DNA of 64,000 bases from an uncultured Kordia sp. (GCF_947496985.1 NZ_CANMEZ010000004.1:62001-126000), one strand, 5' to 3'. Shown: positions 52,993-62,637, numbered from the stretch's first letter. The notes: a model not told the origin generated them from the letters alone. Made by a program: numbers and translations.

Positions 52993-53300
52993 TGTAAACA
53001 AGAATTGATGTGTTAGTATGTTTACAAAAGTAAATAGTTTATGTTGTTTAAGCAAATAAACAATGTTAATTCAATATTAACGGTTAAATATTACTTTAAG
53101 TAAATTAGCTTAAGTGTCTGAAAGCAAAATAATTGTATTTTAACATGAGTACTTGTGTTTAATATAGTCATTTAGAATAGAAATACGTATGTTATAGACA
53201 TGAATTGTGTTTACAAGAATAAACAGAGTTGTTACAATCTTATGTTTACAATTGTAAAATAAATAGTGTTTACATTTGTAACTTGTAATTCACAATAACT
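52993..53300. promoter_or_regulatory. XRE regulator / M14 peptidase intergenic control region
   Basis: The 308-bp gap holds at least five TGTTTACA/TGTAAACA half-sites: 52993-53000, 53019-53026, 53208-53225 (TGTTTA...TAAACA), 53245-53258 (perfect palindrome TTTACAATTGTAAA) and 53267-53274. The last overlaps a perfect -7 box (TACATTTG, 53271-53278) for the peptidase gene, and the second overlaps a minus-strand -7 box (TACTTTTG, 53025-53032) for the XRE gene. The middle (about 53050-53190) shows nothing distinct. Confidence 0.65.
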
Positions 53301-54440
53301 ATGCAGCAACATCACAAAACTAATTGGCATCAAACCTATATTGAATCAACTTTACAAGGTCGATATATTACTCTTGATCATATTACTTCCCTATTGGATA
53401 TACAGCCCAAAAAAGTCAATCTAAAACAAATAGGAGTTTCTGTTTTAAAACGTCCTATTCATTCATTAACGATCGGAACTGGAAAGAAAAAAATATTGAT
53501 GTGGTCACAAATGCATGGAAACGAATCAACAACTACGAAAGCAGTTTTTGATGTATTAAACTACTTAAATGAATCTTCAAATGGTACAGAGGCAATTCTG
53601 AATAATTGTACACTTTGTATCATTCCAATGTTAAATCCTGATGGATCGGCAGCGTATACACGTGTAAATGCAAATGGAGTTGACTTAAATCGTGATGCGC
53701 AAACGCGTTCACAACCAGAAAGTGTGGTTTTAAGAAGAATATATGATGAGTTTCAACCTGATTATTGCTTTAATCTTCATGGGCAACGAACAATGTATAG
53801 TATAGGAAGCACCGATAAATCATCAATACTGTCATTTTTAACACCTTCTGAAGATAAAGAACGTTCTATTACTCCAAACCGTGAAAAAAGCATGGAAATC
53901 ATCGTTAAAATGAATGAAATGCTGCAAAATCGAATTCCAAATCATGTTGGGCGTTATGATGATGGTTTTAATATTAATTGTGTAGGTGATACATTTCAAT
54001 CATTCGGAACACCAACAGTTTTGTTTGAAGCAGGGCACTTCCCTAACGATTATAAACGTGAAAAGACACGTGAATTGATCTTTTATGCAATAATAGAAGC
54101 TATTCAGTACATTTCATTAAACAAAATAGAAGGAAGCGCTACAGCAGCGTATTTTGACATTCCTGAAAATGGTAAGCAGTATTATGATATCATTCTAAAA
54201 AACCTAAAAACCGATCAAAACGAAACTTTTGATGTCGGTGTAACGTATAAAGAAGTGTTGAAAAATGGTGAAATTGACTTTGAACCATATATTGAAGATA
54301 AAAAAATGTTAAAAAAATCATTCGGACACAAAATCATTGATTTTCAGAACACAAACACTCAGAGTACTATATTTCAATCGTTTTCGTTGGAAAGTGAGGT
54401 TAACGAATATTTAAGAATATTCAATAAAATTGACAATTAG
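53301..54440 (+). CDS. M14-family zinc carboxypeptidase
   Basis: The 379-residue protein lacks a signal peptide, so it probably acts in the cytoplasm. It has the M14 zinc motif HGNE (His72, Glu75), the substrate-binding VDLNRDAQTR region with Arg, the third zinc ligand in NLHGQ (about residue 159), and a catalytic Glu likely in LFEAGHFP near 247. Residues 290-379 form an extra C-terminal part of unknown role. The regulator facing it and the cluster of operator sites make it the likely target of that XRE protein. Confidence 0.85.
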   Translation: MQQHHKTNWHQTYIESTLQGRYITLDHITSLLDIQPKKVNLKQIGVSVLKRPIHSLTIGTGKKKILMWSQMHGNESTTTKAVFDVLNYLNESSNGTEAILNNCTLCIIPMLNPDGSAAYTRVNANGVDLNRDAQTRSQPESVVLRRIYDEFQPDYCFNLHGQRTMYSIGSTDKSSILSFLTPSEDKERSITPNREKSMEIIVKMNEMLQNRIPNHVGRYDDGFNINCVGDTFQSFGTPTVLFEAGHFPNDYKREKTRELIFYAIIEAIQYISLNKIEGSATAAYFDIPENGKQYYDIILKNLKTDQNETFDVGVTYKEVLKNGEIDFEPYIEDKKMLKKSFGHKIIDFQNTNTQSTIFQSFSLESEVNEYLRIFNKIDN

Positions 54441-54527
54441 TTAACATATCTTCTAGTGTTTTATGCATTATTATTCGAATTTTTTTGTTTTTTTTGCATT
54501 ATCTTTAAAAAATAATATAAGATAATC

Positions 54528-55007
54528 ATGGCAAAATTTAGGTTAGATGAAGTAGATCATCAGATATTGGACATGCTGATTGAGAATACTAGAATTCCAT
54601 TTACGGACATCGCAAAAAAACTTTTAATCTCGGCAGGAACGGTTCACGTTCGTGTAAAGAAATTAGAAGAAGCAGGAATCATTAAAGGTTCTTCATTAAC
54701 ATTAGACTACCAAAAACTAGGATACTCGTTTATCGCATATGTTGGTATTTTCTTAGAGAAAACATCGCAAACAAAATTTGTGTTAAACAGAATTCACGAA
54801 ATACCATACATTACAGTTGCGCACATTACAACAGGGAAATTTAATATTTTCTGTAAAGTACGTGCAAAAAACACGAAACACGCCAAAGATATCATCTTTA
54901 TGATTGATGATATTGAAGGAGTTTCACGTACTGAAACGATGATTTCATTAGAGGAAAGTATTAACGATAAAAACCGTTTGATGCATTCAATCTTTAATGA
55001 TTTATAA
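54528..55007 (+). CDS. Lrp/AsnC-family transcriptional regulator
   Basis: The 159-residue protein has the AsnC-type winged helix: LDEVDHQILDMLIENTRIPFTDIAKKL (about 5-31, in pieces), then AGTVHVRVKKLEEAGIIKG. The second half (about 65-150) is the RAM ligand-binding domain with KFNIFCKVRAKNTKHAKDII. Members respond to amino acids. Its targets are unknown. The gene is alone, preceded by the M14 peptidase gene and followed by a terminator. Confidence 0.92.
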   Translation: MAKFRLDEVDHQILDMLIENTRIPFTDIAKKLLISAGTVHVRVKKLEEAGIIKGSSLTLDYQKLGYSFIAYVGIFLEKTSQTKFVLNRIHEIPYITVAHITTGKFNIFCKVRAKNTKHAKDIIFMIDDIEGVSRTETMISLEESINDKNRLMHSIFNDL

Positions 55008-55029
55008 AGAGAAACGAAAATTATAGCAT

Positions 55030-55062
55030 AAACCCTTGCATTTTTCGTGTGAGGGTTTTTTT
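55030..55062 (+). terminator. Terminator after the Lrp-family gene
   Basis: AACCCTTGCA pairs (with two weak positions) with TGTGAGGGTT around a short loop, and a T run ends the element. Confidence 0.65.
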
Positions 55063-55148
55063 ATTAGTAAAGCTCAATATTGATGAAAATCAAGTTCTTA
55101 GAAATATTTCTTTTATTTATTAAAAATCACCAGTAAAACACAAAATTC

Positions 55149-57737
55149 ATGTCTCGCAAGCCAAAATTAGAACGTTTCAAAGAAAATGTCTCTGCAAAAT
55201 ATCAAATCTACAATAGCATTTTTATGACATTGCCCTTTGATGGAATCTCAAATACAGGTGTTTTATTGCCTTTATTTAGTGAGATTTGTGAAAAAGGATA
55301 TGCTTTAGATAAAAATCCGTCTGAAATTGTAAAAAAGTTTTTTGAACGTTATGTTGAAAAAGATAAAACAGAAGCGGAAAAGATTGATTTGCTATTTCGT
55401 TTTATTCAATATATTGAACGACAGGTGGTTTTGTTTGATGCAGTGGAAGATGCTTCATTTGCGATTGTAAACAACATGGATGGACGTGGAACTTTACGAA
55501 ACATCAAAGAGGAAGCAGAGGAGAAGCATAAGTTAGAAGCGTTAAAAACGTATCTAAAACGCTTTAAAATCAGACCTGTGTTAACGGCGCATCCAACACA
55601 GTTTTATCCTGGGCAAGTGTTAGGAATTATTACTGATCTAGCGGAAGCTATAGAGAAAGATGATTTATTAGCGATTAAAAAATTATTAGCACAACTAGGG
55701 AAAACACCATTTTTCAAAAAAGAGAAACCAACACCGTATGATGAAGCAGTTAGTCTAATTTGGTATTTAGAGAACGTTTTTTACCATTCGGCAAGTAAAA
55801 TATACAATTACATTCAACAAAATATATTTAAAGACGAAGAAATCGATAATCAAGTAATTGACTTAGGTTTTTGGCCAGGTGGCGATAGAGATGGAAATCC
55901 GTTTGTAACTACTGAAATTACGCTAAAAGTTGCGGAGCGTTTACGTAGTACTATTTTGCTAAACTATTATAGAGATATTCGTAAACTAAAACGTAGACTT
56001 ACATTTGATGGTGTGGAAAAACGTTTAGCGCGTTTAGAGCGTATGCTGTATGATAATGTATACTTGAGAAAAGAAGAAGGAATGTTGTCGCTAACAGCGT
56101 TTGAAGAAGAATTAAAAGCTATAAAAGCAGTTATAGTAGAGAAGCACCAATCGTTGTTTTCAGCAGAAATAGAAGATTTAATCAATAAAGTAAAGCTATT
56201 TGGTTATCATTTTGCAATGTTAGACATTCGTCAAGATTCAAGAGTACACGCTGGTGTCTTTGAAAACATTGTAGATGTGATGAAATCGAAAGGAAATTCT
56301 TTGTTTTTAGAAGAATATGCAAAAGCAACTCCTGAAGAAAAAGTAGAAATGCTTACAAATATATCGGAAGTTATTCAGCCCGAATACTTTAATGAGGAAA
56401 TTACACATTCTACAGTTTCGTCAATTTACGCAATGAAAACTATTCAAGAACGTAATGGTGAACGCGGCGCAAATCGTTATATCATAAGTAATAATCAATC
56501 GGCAGTTCATGTGATGGAAGCATTTACAATGTTGCGTCTGTGTAATTGGCAACAACCTGCTGTTGATGTATCTCCATTGTTTGAAACGGTTCCAGATTTG
56601 CAAGCAGCACAAGCTGTCATGCGAACTTTATATGAAAATGAAGCATATGCAGCGCATTTAAAGCGTAGAGGAATGAAACAGTACATTATGTTAGGTTTCT
56701 CTGATGGGACTAAAGATGGTGGTTATTTAATGGCAAACTGGAGTATTTTTAAAGCAAAAGAAGAACTTACAGCAATTTCTCGTGAATACGGAATCAAAGT
56801 CATATTCTTTGATGGTAGAGGAGGACCGCCAGCACGTGGAGGAGGAAAAACTCATCAATTCTATGCTTCTTTAGGGAATACAGTAGAAGACGAAGAAATT
56901 CAGCTTACCGTACAAGGGCAAACGATTAGTTCTAATTTTGGAACCTTGGAATCGTGTCAATATAACTTAGAGCAATTGTTGAGTTCAGGAATCTCAAATG
57001 AAATATTTTCAAGTGCTAAAGCAGAATTTTCTCAGGAAAGTAAAGAAACGATGGAAAAGTTAGCAACGGTAAGTTATGATACGTATGTAGCGTTTAAAAA
57101 ACATCCAATGTTTTTGCCATATTTAGAGCGAATGAGTACGTTAAAATACTATGCAAAAACGAATATTGGAAGTCGTCCGTCAAAGCGTTCGAAATCTAAA
57201 GAGTTCAACTTCTCAGACTTACGTGCCATTCCTTTTGTGGGAAGTTGGAGTCAGTTGAAACAAAATGTTCCAGGTTTTTACGGAGTTGGAACCGCGTTAG
57301 AGCATATGGAGAAAAACGGAGAATTTGATCAGGTTGTAAATCTATACAAAAACTCAGCTTTTTTCAGAACATTGCTTGAAAATAGTATGATGAGCTTAAC
57401 GAAGTCTTTCTTTAAGTTAACTGCGTATATGAAAGAAAACGAGGAATTTGGTGGATTTTGGACTATTATTTTTGAAGAATATGAGCGTACAAAACGCATG
57501 CTGTTAAAATTAACTGGTTATCAAGAATTAATGGAGAATCAGAAAGCTGGAAAAGCATCGATTCATGCGCGTGAAAAAATAGTATTACCATTATTAACGA
57601 TTCAGCAATATGCATTACGTAAAATTCAAGAATTACAAAAAGATCCAAATGCTAACGAAGAAGAATTGAAAACCTTTGAAAAAATGGTTACACGTTCGCT
57701 ATTCGGGAACATTAATGCGAGTCGTAATTCGGCTTAA
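55149..57737 (+). CDS. ppc: Phosphoenolpyruvate carboxylase
   Basis: PEP carboxylase makes oxaloacetate from PEP and bicarbonate, refilling the TCA cycle. The 862-residue protein has the catalytic His in PVLTAHPTQFYPGQ (about residues 142-155), the glycine-rich loop VIFFDGRGGPPARGGGKTH (about 550-568), the LGFSDGTKDGGYL motif (about 517-529) and the C-terminal allosteric/active-site region ending NINASRNSA (Asn-rich end is usual). It is slightly shorter than the E. coli enzyme (883). Nothing in its neighbours suggests special control. Confidence 0.95.
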   Translation: MSRKPKLERFKENVSAKYQIYNSIFMTLPFDGISNTGVLLPLFSEICEKGYALDKNPSEIVKKFFERYVEKDKTEAEKIDLLFRFIQYIERQVVLFDAVEDASFAIVNNMDGRGTLRNIKEEAEEKHKLEALKTYLKRFKIRPVLTAHPTQFYPGQVLGIITDLAEAIEKDDLLAIKKLLAQLGKTPFFKKEKPTPYDEAVSLIWYLENVFYHSASKIYNYIQQNIFKDEEIDNQVIDLGFWPGGDRDGNPFVTTEITLKVAERLRSTILLNYYRDIRKLKRRLTFDGVEKRLARLERMLYDNVYLRKEEGMLSLTAFEEELKAIKAVIVEKHQSLFSAEIEDLINKVKLFGYHFAMLDIRQDSRVHAGVFENIVDVMKSKGNSLFLEEYAKATPEEKVEMLTNISEVIQPEYFNEEITHSTVSSIYAMKTIQERNGERGANRYIISNNQSAVHVMEAFTMLRLCNWQQPAVDVSPLFETVPDLQAAQAVMRTLYENEAYAAHLKRRGMKQYIMLGFSDGTKDGGYLMANWSIFKAKEELTAISREYGIKVIFFDGRGGPPARGGGKTHQFYASLGNTVEDEEIQLTVQGQTISSNFGTLESCQYNLEQLLSSGISNEIFSSAKAEFSQESKETMEKLATVSYDTYVAFKKHPMFLPYLERMSTLKYYAKTNIGSRPSKRSKSKEFNFSDLRAIPFVGSWSQLKQNVPGFYGVGTALEHMEKNGEFDQVVNLYKNSAFFRTLLENSMMSLTKSFFKLTAYMKENEEFGGFWTIIFEEYERTKRMLLKLTGYQELMENQKAGKASIHAREKIVLPLLTIQQYALRKIQELQKDPNANEEELKTFEKMVTRSLFGNINASRNSA

Positions 57738-57770
57738 TTTAGCTGCGCTTATGCTTTTGATTATTATACT

Positions 57771-57804
57771 TGTCATTCCTGCCTGTACCTGTGCGGGAAT
57801 GACA
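57771..57804. repeat. REP-like hairpin
   Basis: TGTCATTCCTGC (57771-57782) and GCGGGAATGACA (57793-57804) form a stem with one mismatch around a 10-base loop. The GTCATTCC...GGAATGAC ends look like intergenic palindromic repeats found in many bacteria. It is GC-richer than its surroundings. I saw only this copy in the window. Confidence 0.6.
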
Positions 57805-57875
57805 AAAGGAAACCACTAAAACATTCGTAAATTGGTGATGAAAAATAATCTTTAACAATTCAAAATATAACGTAT

Positions 57876-58739
57876 CTAATGGTCTAGCTTCCTAAATTCT
57901 GAAGGCGTCTGATTCGTTTTTTGTTTAAACAATCGTGAAAAATAGGAGTAATCTTCAAATCCAAGACGATTTGCGATTTCGTTTATAGATAATTCAGGGG
58001 ATAATAATAGTCGTTTTGCTTCTAAAATAATTCTATCTGTAATCACAATTGTTGCTGTTTTCTGTAAAGTTTCTTTGCAAATACGATTCAAATGTTTCAA
58101 TGTGATGTTTAATTTAGAAGCGTAAAACGAAGGTTTTTTTTCATGTTTATAAAACTGTTCAAGTAATACTTCAAAGTTTTGTAAAACAGTGTGATATCGC
58201 TTGATTTGTAATTTGGTAGATGTTACATAGTGACGTGATAGTTCAATGTATATAACTTCAAGTAAACTCAAAATTGTGTGTTCTCGAAAGAGTTCTTTTG
58301 AATGAAATTCTTTTAATATCAATTCAAAAAATGTAGAAATGTGTTCAACTTGTGTTTTATGTAAATGTAATTCAGGTGTGTTGTAAGTTGAGAAATAAAA
58401 CGGATAATCATTTACTTGTTTATGTCTGAAATGTACATTATAAAATTCTTTTGAATGAAATAAAATATATCCGTCAATATCTTCAGATAAATTCCAATGA
58501 TGCATTTGCCCTGGTTGTAAGACAAACACACTTCCGGGTTTAATTTCAAATGTGTTGAAATCAACAACATGTGTTCCGTTGCCTTTTGTGAATACAACTA
58601 ACAAATGAAAATCATGTCTATGTGGTTTTTCAATAAATGGATGTGTGCGTAAATGTTCTTGAAATAGATTACAATACAAGTGTTTGCTTGAATCTTCATC
58701 TTTAAATTGTGAAATGTTATAAACAGGAAGTAATTGCAT
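57876..58739 (-). CDS. AraC-family transcriptional regulator with cupin sensor
   Basis: The 287-residue protein has a cupin-type N-terminal domain (HRHDFHLLVVFTKGNGTHVVD near residues 41-61 with several His) and a C-terminal AraC domain: KLNITLKHLNRICKETL and INEIANRLGFEDYSYFSRLF, ending KQKTNQTPSEFRK. The ATG at 58739 is a good start. It is divergent from a DUF983 gene, but the intergenic gap has no clear shared operator. The ligand is unknown. Confidence 0.9.
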   Translation of the reverse strand: MQLLPVYNISQFKDEDSSKHLYCNLFQEHLRTHPFIEKPHRHDFHLLVVFTKGNGTHVVDFNTFEIKPGSVFVLQPGQMHHWNLSEDIDGYILFHSKEFYNVHFRHKQVNDYPFYFSTYNTPELHLHKTQVEHISTFFELILKEFHSKELFREHTILSLLEVIYIELSRHYVTSTKLQIKRYHTVLQNFEVLLEQFYKHEKKPSFYASKLNITLKHLNRICKETLQKTATIVITDRIILEAKRLLLSPELSINEIANRLGFEDYSYFSRLFKQKTNQTPSEFRKLDH

Positions 58740-58809
58740 GTTGCTGTTAAATGTCTTTTTTGTGCTATAAAAAGCGAAAATACAAACTTTATTTCAATTG
58801 CTTGATTTT

Positions 58810-58817
58810 TAACTTTG
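58810..58817 (+). promoter_or_regulatory. -7 box of the DUF983 gene
   Basis: TAACTTTG is a perfect TAnnTTTG box 17 bp before the ATG at 58835. No TTG lies 19 bp upstream. Confidence 0.5.
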
Positions 58818-58834
58818 TATAAAATATAGAAAAC

Positions 58835-59188
58835 ATGGGAAATGCAATAGGGAATATCTGTCGAGGAACTTGTCCTAGCTGTAGTAAAGGGAAAATTTTT
58901 GAAAAAAACGGATTGCTGTATAAAATGCGAATGCCCAAAATGCATGAAAACTGTGCAGTTTGCGGATATAAATTTGAAAAAGAACCGGGATACTTCTACG
59001 GAGCTATGTATGTTAGTTATATGCTAACGGTTGGTCAGGCTGTTGGTTTGTACATGATTCTCGCGTACATATTTAAATTTGACGATAATTTTCAAATTTT
59101 CTTGCTAATTGCAGCTACAATGATTGGATTGTCGTTTTTTAACATGCGTATTTCCAGAACAATTTGGATTCACTTGTTTAAAAACTAA
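58835..59188 (+). CDS. DUF983-family zinc-ribbon membrane protein
   Basis: The 117-residue protein has an N-terminal zinc-ribbon CPSC (about 13-16) paired with CAVC (about 39-42) and two membrane helices in the second half, in the order typical of DUF983. PGYFYGAMYVSYM between them is also a family mark. Its role is not established, though DUF983 genes often lie near cytochrome oxidase genes; none is here. Confidence 0.85.
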   Translation: MGNAIGNICRGTCPSCSKGKIFEKNGLLYKMRMPKMHENCAVCGYKFEKEPGYFYGAMYVSYMLTVGQAVGLYMILAYIFKFDDNFQIFLLIAATMIGLSFFNMRISRTIWIHLFKN

Positions 59189-59292
59189 ATATCTTACGAC
59201 TAATCTGTCATTAATAATTTTTCAAGATGCTGAAATAATAGTATTTTTAGCATTCAAAAAATAAAAACTACAGTCGTAAATCTTAAATAGTC

Positions 59293-59805
59293 ATGATATT
59301 ATTTCCAGAAACATCTGAATACAATCCATATTACGCACAATACATTCAATATTTAGAAGGGCAAAACGTATTAGAATCTTTAGAGAAAGGTTTAATAGAA
59401 GTCAATGATTTAATGACTTCTTTGACAGAGGAAAAGTTGCAAAGTGCTTATGCTGAAGGAAAATGGACGATAAAAGAAGTGTTGCAGCATATTATGGATA
59501 CAGAACGTATTTTTTGTAATAGAGCGTTACGCTTTGCGCGAAATGACAAAACGGAATTACCAGGATTTGAACAAGATGATTATGTTCCTTTTTCTGGAGC
59601 AAATGAGCGTAATAGTATGGAAATGCTGCGAGAATACAATGCAATTCGTCAGGCTACCATTTCGTTGTTTCAAGGTTTCTCGGACGAAATGTTAGCAAGA
59701 GTAGGAGTTGCAAGTGGAAACGATATGTCTGTTAGGGCTATTGCACACGTAGTTACGGGACATGAGCATCATCACATGAACGTTATTAAAGAGCGTTATT
59801 TGTAA
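59293..59805 (+). CDS. DinB-family putative metal-dependent hydrolase
   Basis: The 170-residue four-helix-bundle protein has the family's metal His residues: KWTIKEVLQHIMDTERIF (His near 67) and HVVTGHEHHHMNVIKERY near the end. DinB-like proteins include thiol-transfer enzymes; the substrate is unknown here. It ends just before the convergent small gene at 59812 (6 bp gap). Confidence 0.87.
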   Translation: MILFPETSEYNPYYAQYIQYLEGQNVLESLEKGLIEVNDLMTSLTEEKLQSAYAEGKWTIKEVLQHIMDTERIFCNRALRFARNDKTELPGFEQDDYVPFSGANERNSMEMLREYNAIRQATISLFQGFSDEMLARVGVASGNDMSVRAIAHVVTGHEHHHMNVIKERYL

Positions 59806-59811
59806 TAAAAC

Positions 59812-60087
59812 TCACTCTTCTGAAAAATCTTCAACATTATCAGGAACGATTTCTTCTAAATCATTAGATTCGGTAGAAATGTTAGCCATTGTGTAGTGTA
59901 ATTTGCTACTAACTTTTACTAAATAAATGGTATCTGTTGTTTTTACTTCAACGGCTTCAATAGTGTTGTTATGGTGATCGTCAAATATAACAATATCACG
60001 ATCTCTATAGCCGCCAGGATAGCGTTCTTGTAAAAGTTGAAGAATTTCAGGTGTCACTTTTTTATAGTCTATGATTGCTTTTCTCAT
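59812..60087 (-). CDS. Small conserved cytoplasmic protein
   Basis: The 91-residue product starts RKAIIDYKKVTPEILQLLQERYPGGY (in pieces) and has a DIVIFDDHHNNTIEAVEV strand pair followed by an acidic tail (SNDLEEIVPDNVEDFSEE). It has no membrane segment or signal. Similar short proteins with this RYPxGY start occur in flavobacteria, as I recall, with no known function. Alone, convergent with the DinB gene. Confidence 0.65.
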   Translation of the reverse strand: MRKAIIDYKKVTPEILQLLQERYPGGYRDRDIVIFDDHHNNTIEAVEVKTTDTIYLVKVSSKLHYTMANISTESNDLEEIVPDNVEDFSEE

Positions 60088-60221
60088 AGGAATAATTGTT
60101 TAAAATTAATACTACGGTCATAGGTAAATAGTGGGAATCTTTTACTAATTAGATTATACTAAAAGTACAACTATTTTTTTTGAAAAGAAAAAATAAATAT
60201 CATCTTAACGTCTTTTTAAGG

Positions 60222-61289
60222 TTAAGAGTTATAAAAGTTAAAAGCGTCAATAATTGTAGCGTTTGGTACAATTCTATCTAAAACGGGTGTTCCTATATCG
60301 TTTAATAATACAAAATTGATATTTCCGTGTGAATTCTTTTTGTCATACTTCATGAGGTCTATAATAGACTCGTAATCAGAATCATCAAAATGAACTTTTC
60401 CGTACATATCTAAAATTACCTTTTTAATATTAGTTAATTTCTCTATTGGAAATTGCTCTTGTTTATTTGAAATATAACAAGCTAAAATCATTCCGATAGC
60501 AATAGCTTCACCGTGTAAAAGCGCTTCTTTTGCATCGTGTGTTAACAAATACGATTCAATAGCGTGCCCAAGTGTGTGTCCAAAATTTAAAATTTTACGA
60601 AGCCCTTTTTCGGTTGGATCTTCTGTTACGACCTTATTCTTAATTTGAACAGATTCATAAATTAAAATATCTAAATCTTCAATAGTAAAGTTTGAAAGAT
60701 TGATCATTTTTTGCCAATATGCTTCATCGTAAATCAAGCCATGTTTCAACATTTCAGCTAAACCACTACGCATTTGATTGGCAGGAAGTGTATTTAAAAA
60801 GGCTGTGTCAATCAAAACCATTTCAGGGATGTTAATCACACCTATTTGATTTTTAAGTGTTCCTAAATCAACACCTGTTTTACCTCCAACAGAAGCGTCA
60901 ACCATTGCTAATAAAGAGGTTGGTACGTTTATATATGAAATTCCACGTTTAAAAGTAGAAGCTACAAATCCTCCAAGATCTGTAACAACGCCACCACCAA
61001 CATTAATCATTAAACTTTTTCGATCAGCATTTAGTTCGGAAAGAACATTCCAAACACCTGTGCAAGTTTCAATGTTCTTATGAATTTCTCCTGCTTCAAT
61101 TTGAATCACCTCTATAGGAGTTTCTGTAGCTAAAACAGCTAAGAAATTTGGTAAGCAATATTCATGCGTATGTACATCAACCAAGATGAAAATCTTAGAA
61201 TAATTGCTATCTTGTAAGTGTTCGTGGAGTTTCGTGTAACAATTTGAATTGAAATGAACGAAATAATTCGCTGCCTGAATGGAATTCAT
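60222..61289 (-). CDS. aroB: 3-dehydroquinate synthase
   Basis: AroB closes the ring of DAHP to 3-dehydroquinate, the second shikimate step, with NAD and zinc. The 355-residue protein has the NAD loop NVGGGVVTDLGGFVASTFKRG (about 96-116, shown in part), the substrate motif SVGGKTGVDLGTLKNQIG (about 133-150), and the metal ligands in GLAEMLKHG (about 178-186) and LNFGHTLGHAIE (about 237-248). Length is normal. It faces proline dehydrogenase over a 97-bp gap. Confidence 0.96.
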   Translation of the reverse strand: MNSIQAANYFVHFNSNCYTKLHEHLQDSNYSKIFILVDVHTHEYCLPNFLAVLATETPIEVIQIEAGEIHKNIETCTGVWNVLSELNADRKSLMINVGGGVVTDLGGFVASTFKRGISYINVPTSLLAMVDASVGGKTGVDLGTLKNQIGVINIPEMVLIDTAFLNTLPANQMRSGLAEMLKHGLIYDEAYWQKMINLSNFTIEDLDILIYESVQIKNKVVTEDPTEKGLRKILNFGHTLGHAIESYLLTHDAKEALLHGEAIAIGMILACYISNKQEQFPIEKLTNIKKVILDMYGKVHFDDSDYESIIDLMKYDKKNSHGNINFVLLNDIGTPVLDRIVPNATIIDAFNFYNS

Positions 61290-61359
61290 AAACTATAAAA
61301 AACTTTAGATGGTGACAAAATAAAGCCTTTTTTAAACAAAAAAATAATAATTCAATAAC

Positions 61360-61367
61360 TATATTTG
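61360..61367 (+). promoter_or_regulatory. -7 box of the proline dehydrogenase gene
   Basis: TATATTTG is a perfect TAnnTTTG box 19 bp before the ATG at 61387. No TTG at the expected -33 position was found. Confidence 0.5.
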
Positions 61368-61386
61368 TGATAGTAATCAATTATAA

Positions 61387-62553
61387 ATGGACCAAATTTT
61401 CAATAATACAGAGAATGCTTTTGCACTAAAAACAGATTCTCAACTCGAAAGAGCTTATTTTTTATTCAAACTTATCGCAAATCAGCCACTTGTTCGTATC
61501 GGAACTGCGGTTACAAATTTTGCAATTAAAGCACATTTGCCAGTAGAAAGTCTTATCAGAGCTACTGTTTTTGATCATTTTTGTGGAGGAACTACAGAAG
61601 AAGAATGTATTCCTGTAGTAGATAAAATGTTTGAAAAAGGTGTGTCTAGTGTACTCGATTACTCTGTTGAAGGAAAAGAAGAGGAAGCGCAGTTTGATGC
61701 AACACTAGAAAAAATCTTAAAAATTTTAAACTTTGTAAAAGAAAAACAAGCGATTCCATTTGCCGTTTTTAAACCAACAGGGTTCGGACGAATTTCATTA
61801 TACCAAAAAGTCGGAGAAGGGAAAGGGTTAACTCCAGACGAAGAGGAAGAATGGAAAAGAGTTGTTGAGCGTTTTGATGTGGTTTGTAAAAAAGCACATG
61901 AAATGGATGTCGCTTTATTAATTGATGGAGAAGAAAGTTGGATGCAAGATGCAGCCGACGATGTAGTTGCGGATATGATGCGAAAATATAATAAAGAGAA
62001 ACCGATTGTGTACAATACATTGCAAATGTACCGTTGGGATCGTTTAGAATATTTAAAGCAATTACATATTGATGCAAAAGCGCAGGGATTTCATATAGGG
62101 ATGAAATTAGTGCGTGGCGCGTATATGGAAAAAGAAAATACAAGAGCAGAAGAACTAGGATATAAATCCCCCATATGTATATCCAAACAAGCAACAGATG
62201 AAAACTTTGATGCTGGTGTGTCTTATATGTTAGATCATTTAGATTGTATGGCAATTTTTGCGGGAACGCACAATGAAGAAAGTTCGTATAAAGTGGCAGA
62301 AATTATGAAAACCAAGCAAGTTGAAAATAACGATTCACGTGTTTGGTTTGGTCAATTATATGGAATGAGTGATCATATTAGTTTTAATTTAGCGGCTGAA
62401 GGGTATAATGTTGCTAAATACCTACCATTTGGTCCTGTTAGAGATGTTATGCCATATTTAATTAGAAGAGCAGAAGAAAACACTTCTGTTGCGGGTCAAA
62501 CATCAAGAGAATTAAGCTTGTTAAAGCAAGAAAAGAAAAGAAGGAAATTGTAG
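61387..62553 (+). CDS. Proline dehydrogenase
   Basis: This enzyme oxidises proline to pyrroline-5-carboxylate with FAD and passes electrons to quinone. The 388-residue protein is the single-domain (monofunctional) form, not the PutA fusion. Motifs are FAVFKPTGFG (about 123-132), MKLVRGAYMEKE (about 239-250), FAGTHNEES and the FAD/substrate segment YLPFGPVRDVMPYLIRRAEEN (about 355-375, in part), whose paired Arg binds the proline carboxylate. A pyrroline-5-carboxylate dehydrogenase gene is not in the window. Confidence 0.95.
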   Translation: MDQIFNNTENAFALKTDSQLERAYFLFKLIANQPLVRIGTAVTNFAIKAHLPVESLIRATVFDHFCGGTTEEECIPVVDKMFEKGVSSVLDYSVEGKEEEAQFDATLEKILKILNFVKEKQAIPFAVFKPTGFGRISLYQKVGEGKGLTPDEEEEWKRVVERFDVVCKKAHEMDVALLIDGEESWMQDAADDVVADMMRKYNKEKPIVYNTLQMYRWDRLEYLKQLHIDAKAQGFHIGMKLVRGAYMEKENTRAEELGYKSPICISKQATDENFDAGVSYMLDHLDCMAIFAGTHNEESSYKVAEIMKTKQVENNDSRVWFGQLYGMSDHISFNLAAEGYNVAKYLPFGPVRDVMPYLIRRAEENTSVAGQTSRELSLLKQEKKRRKL

Positions 62554-62637
62554 CTACACTTTCCTTTTTTTTATATTGAATTCATTTAAATGAGTTCATA
62601 GCCAAACCTATAACCAATACCAACAAATTACCAACCT

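Noticed and set aside
59195..59285. TACGACT/AGTCGTA inverted repeat before the DinB gene
   Set aside because: Seven-base arms with a long loop in AT-rich DNA; likely chance and with no link to a promoter box.
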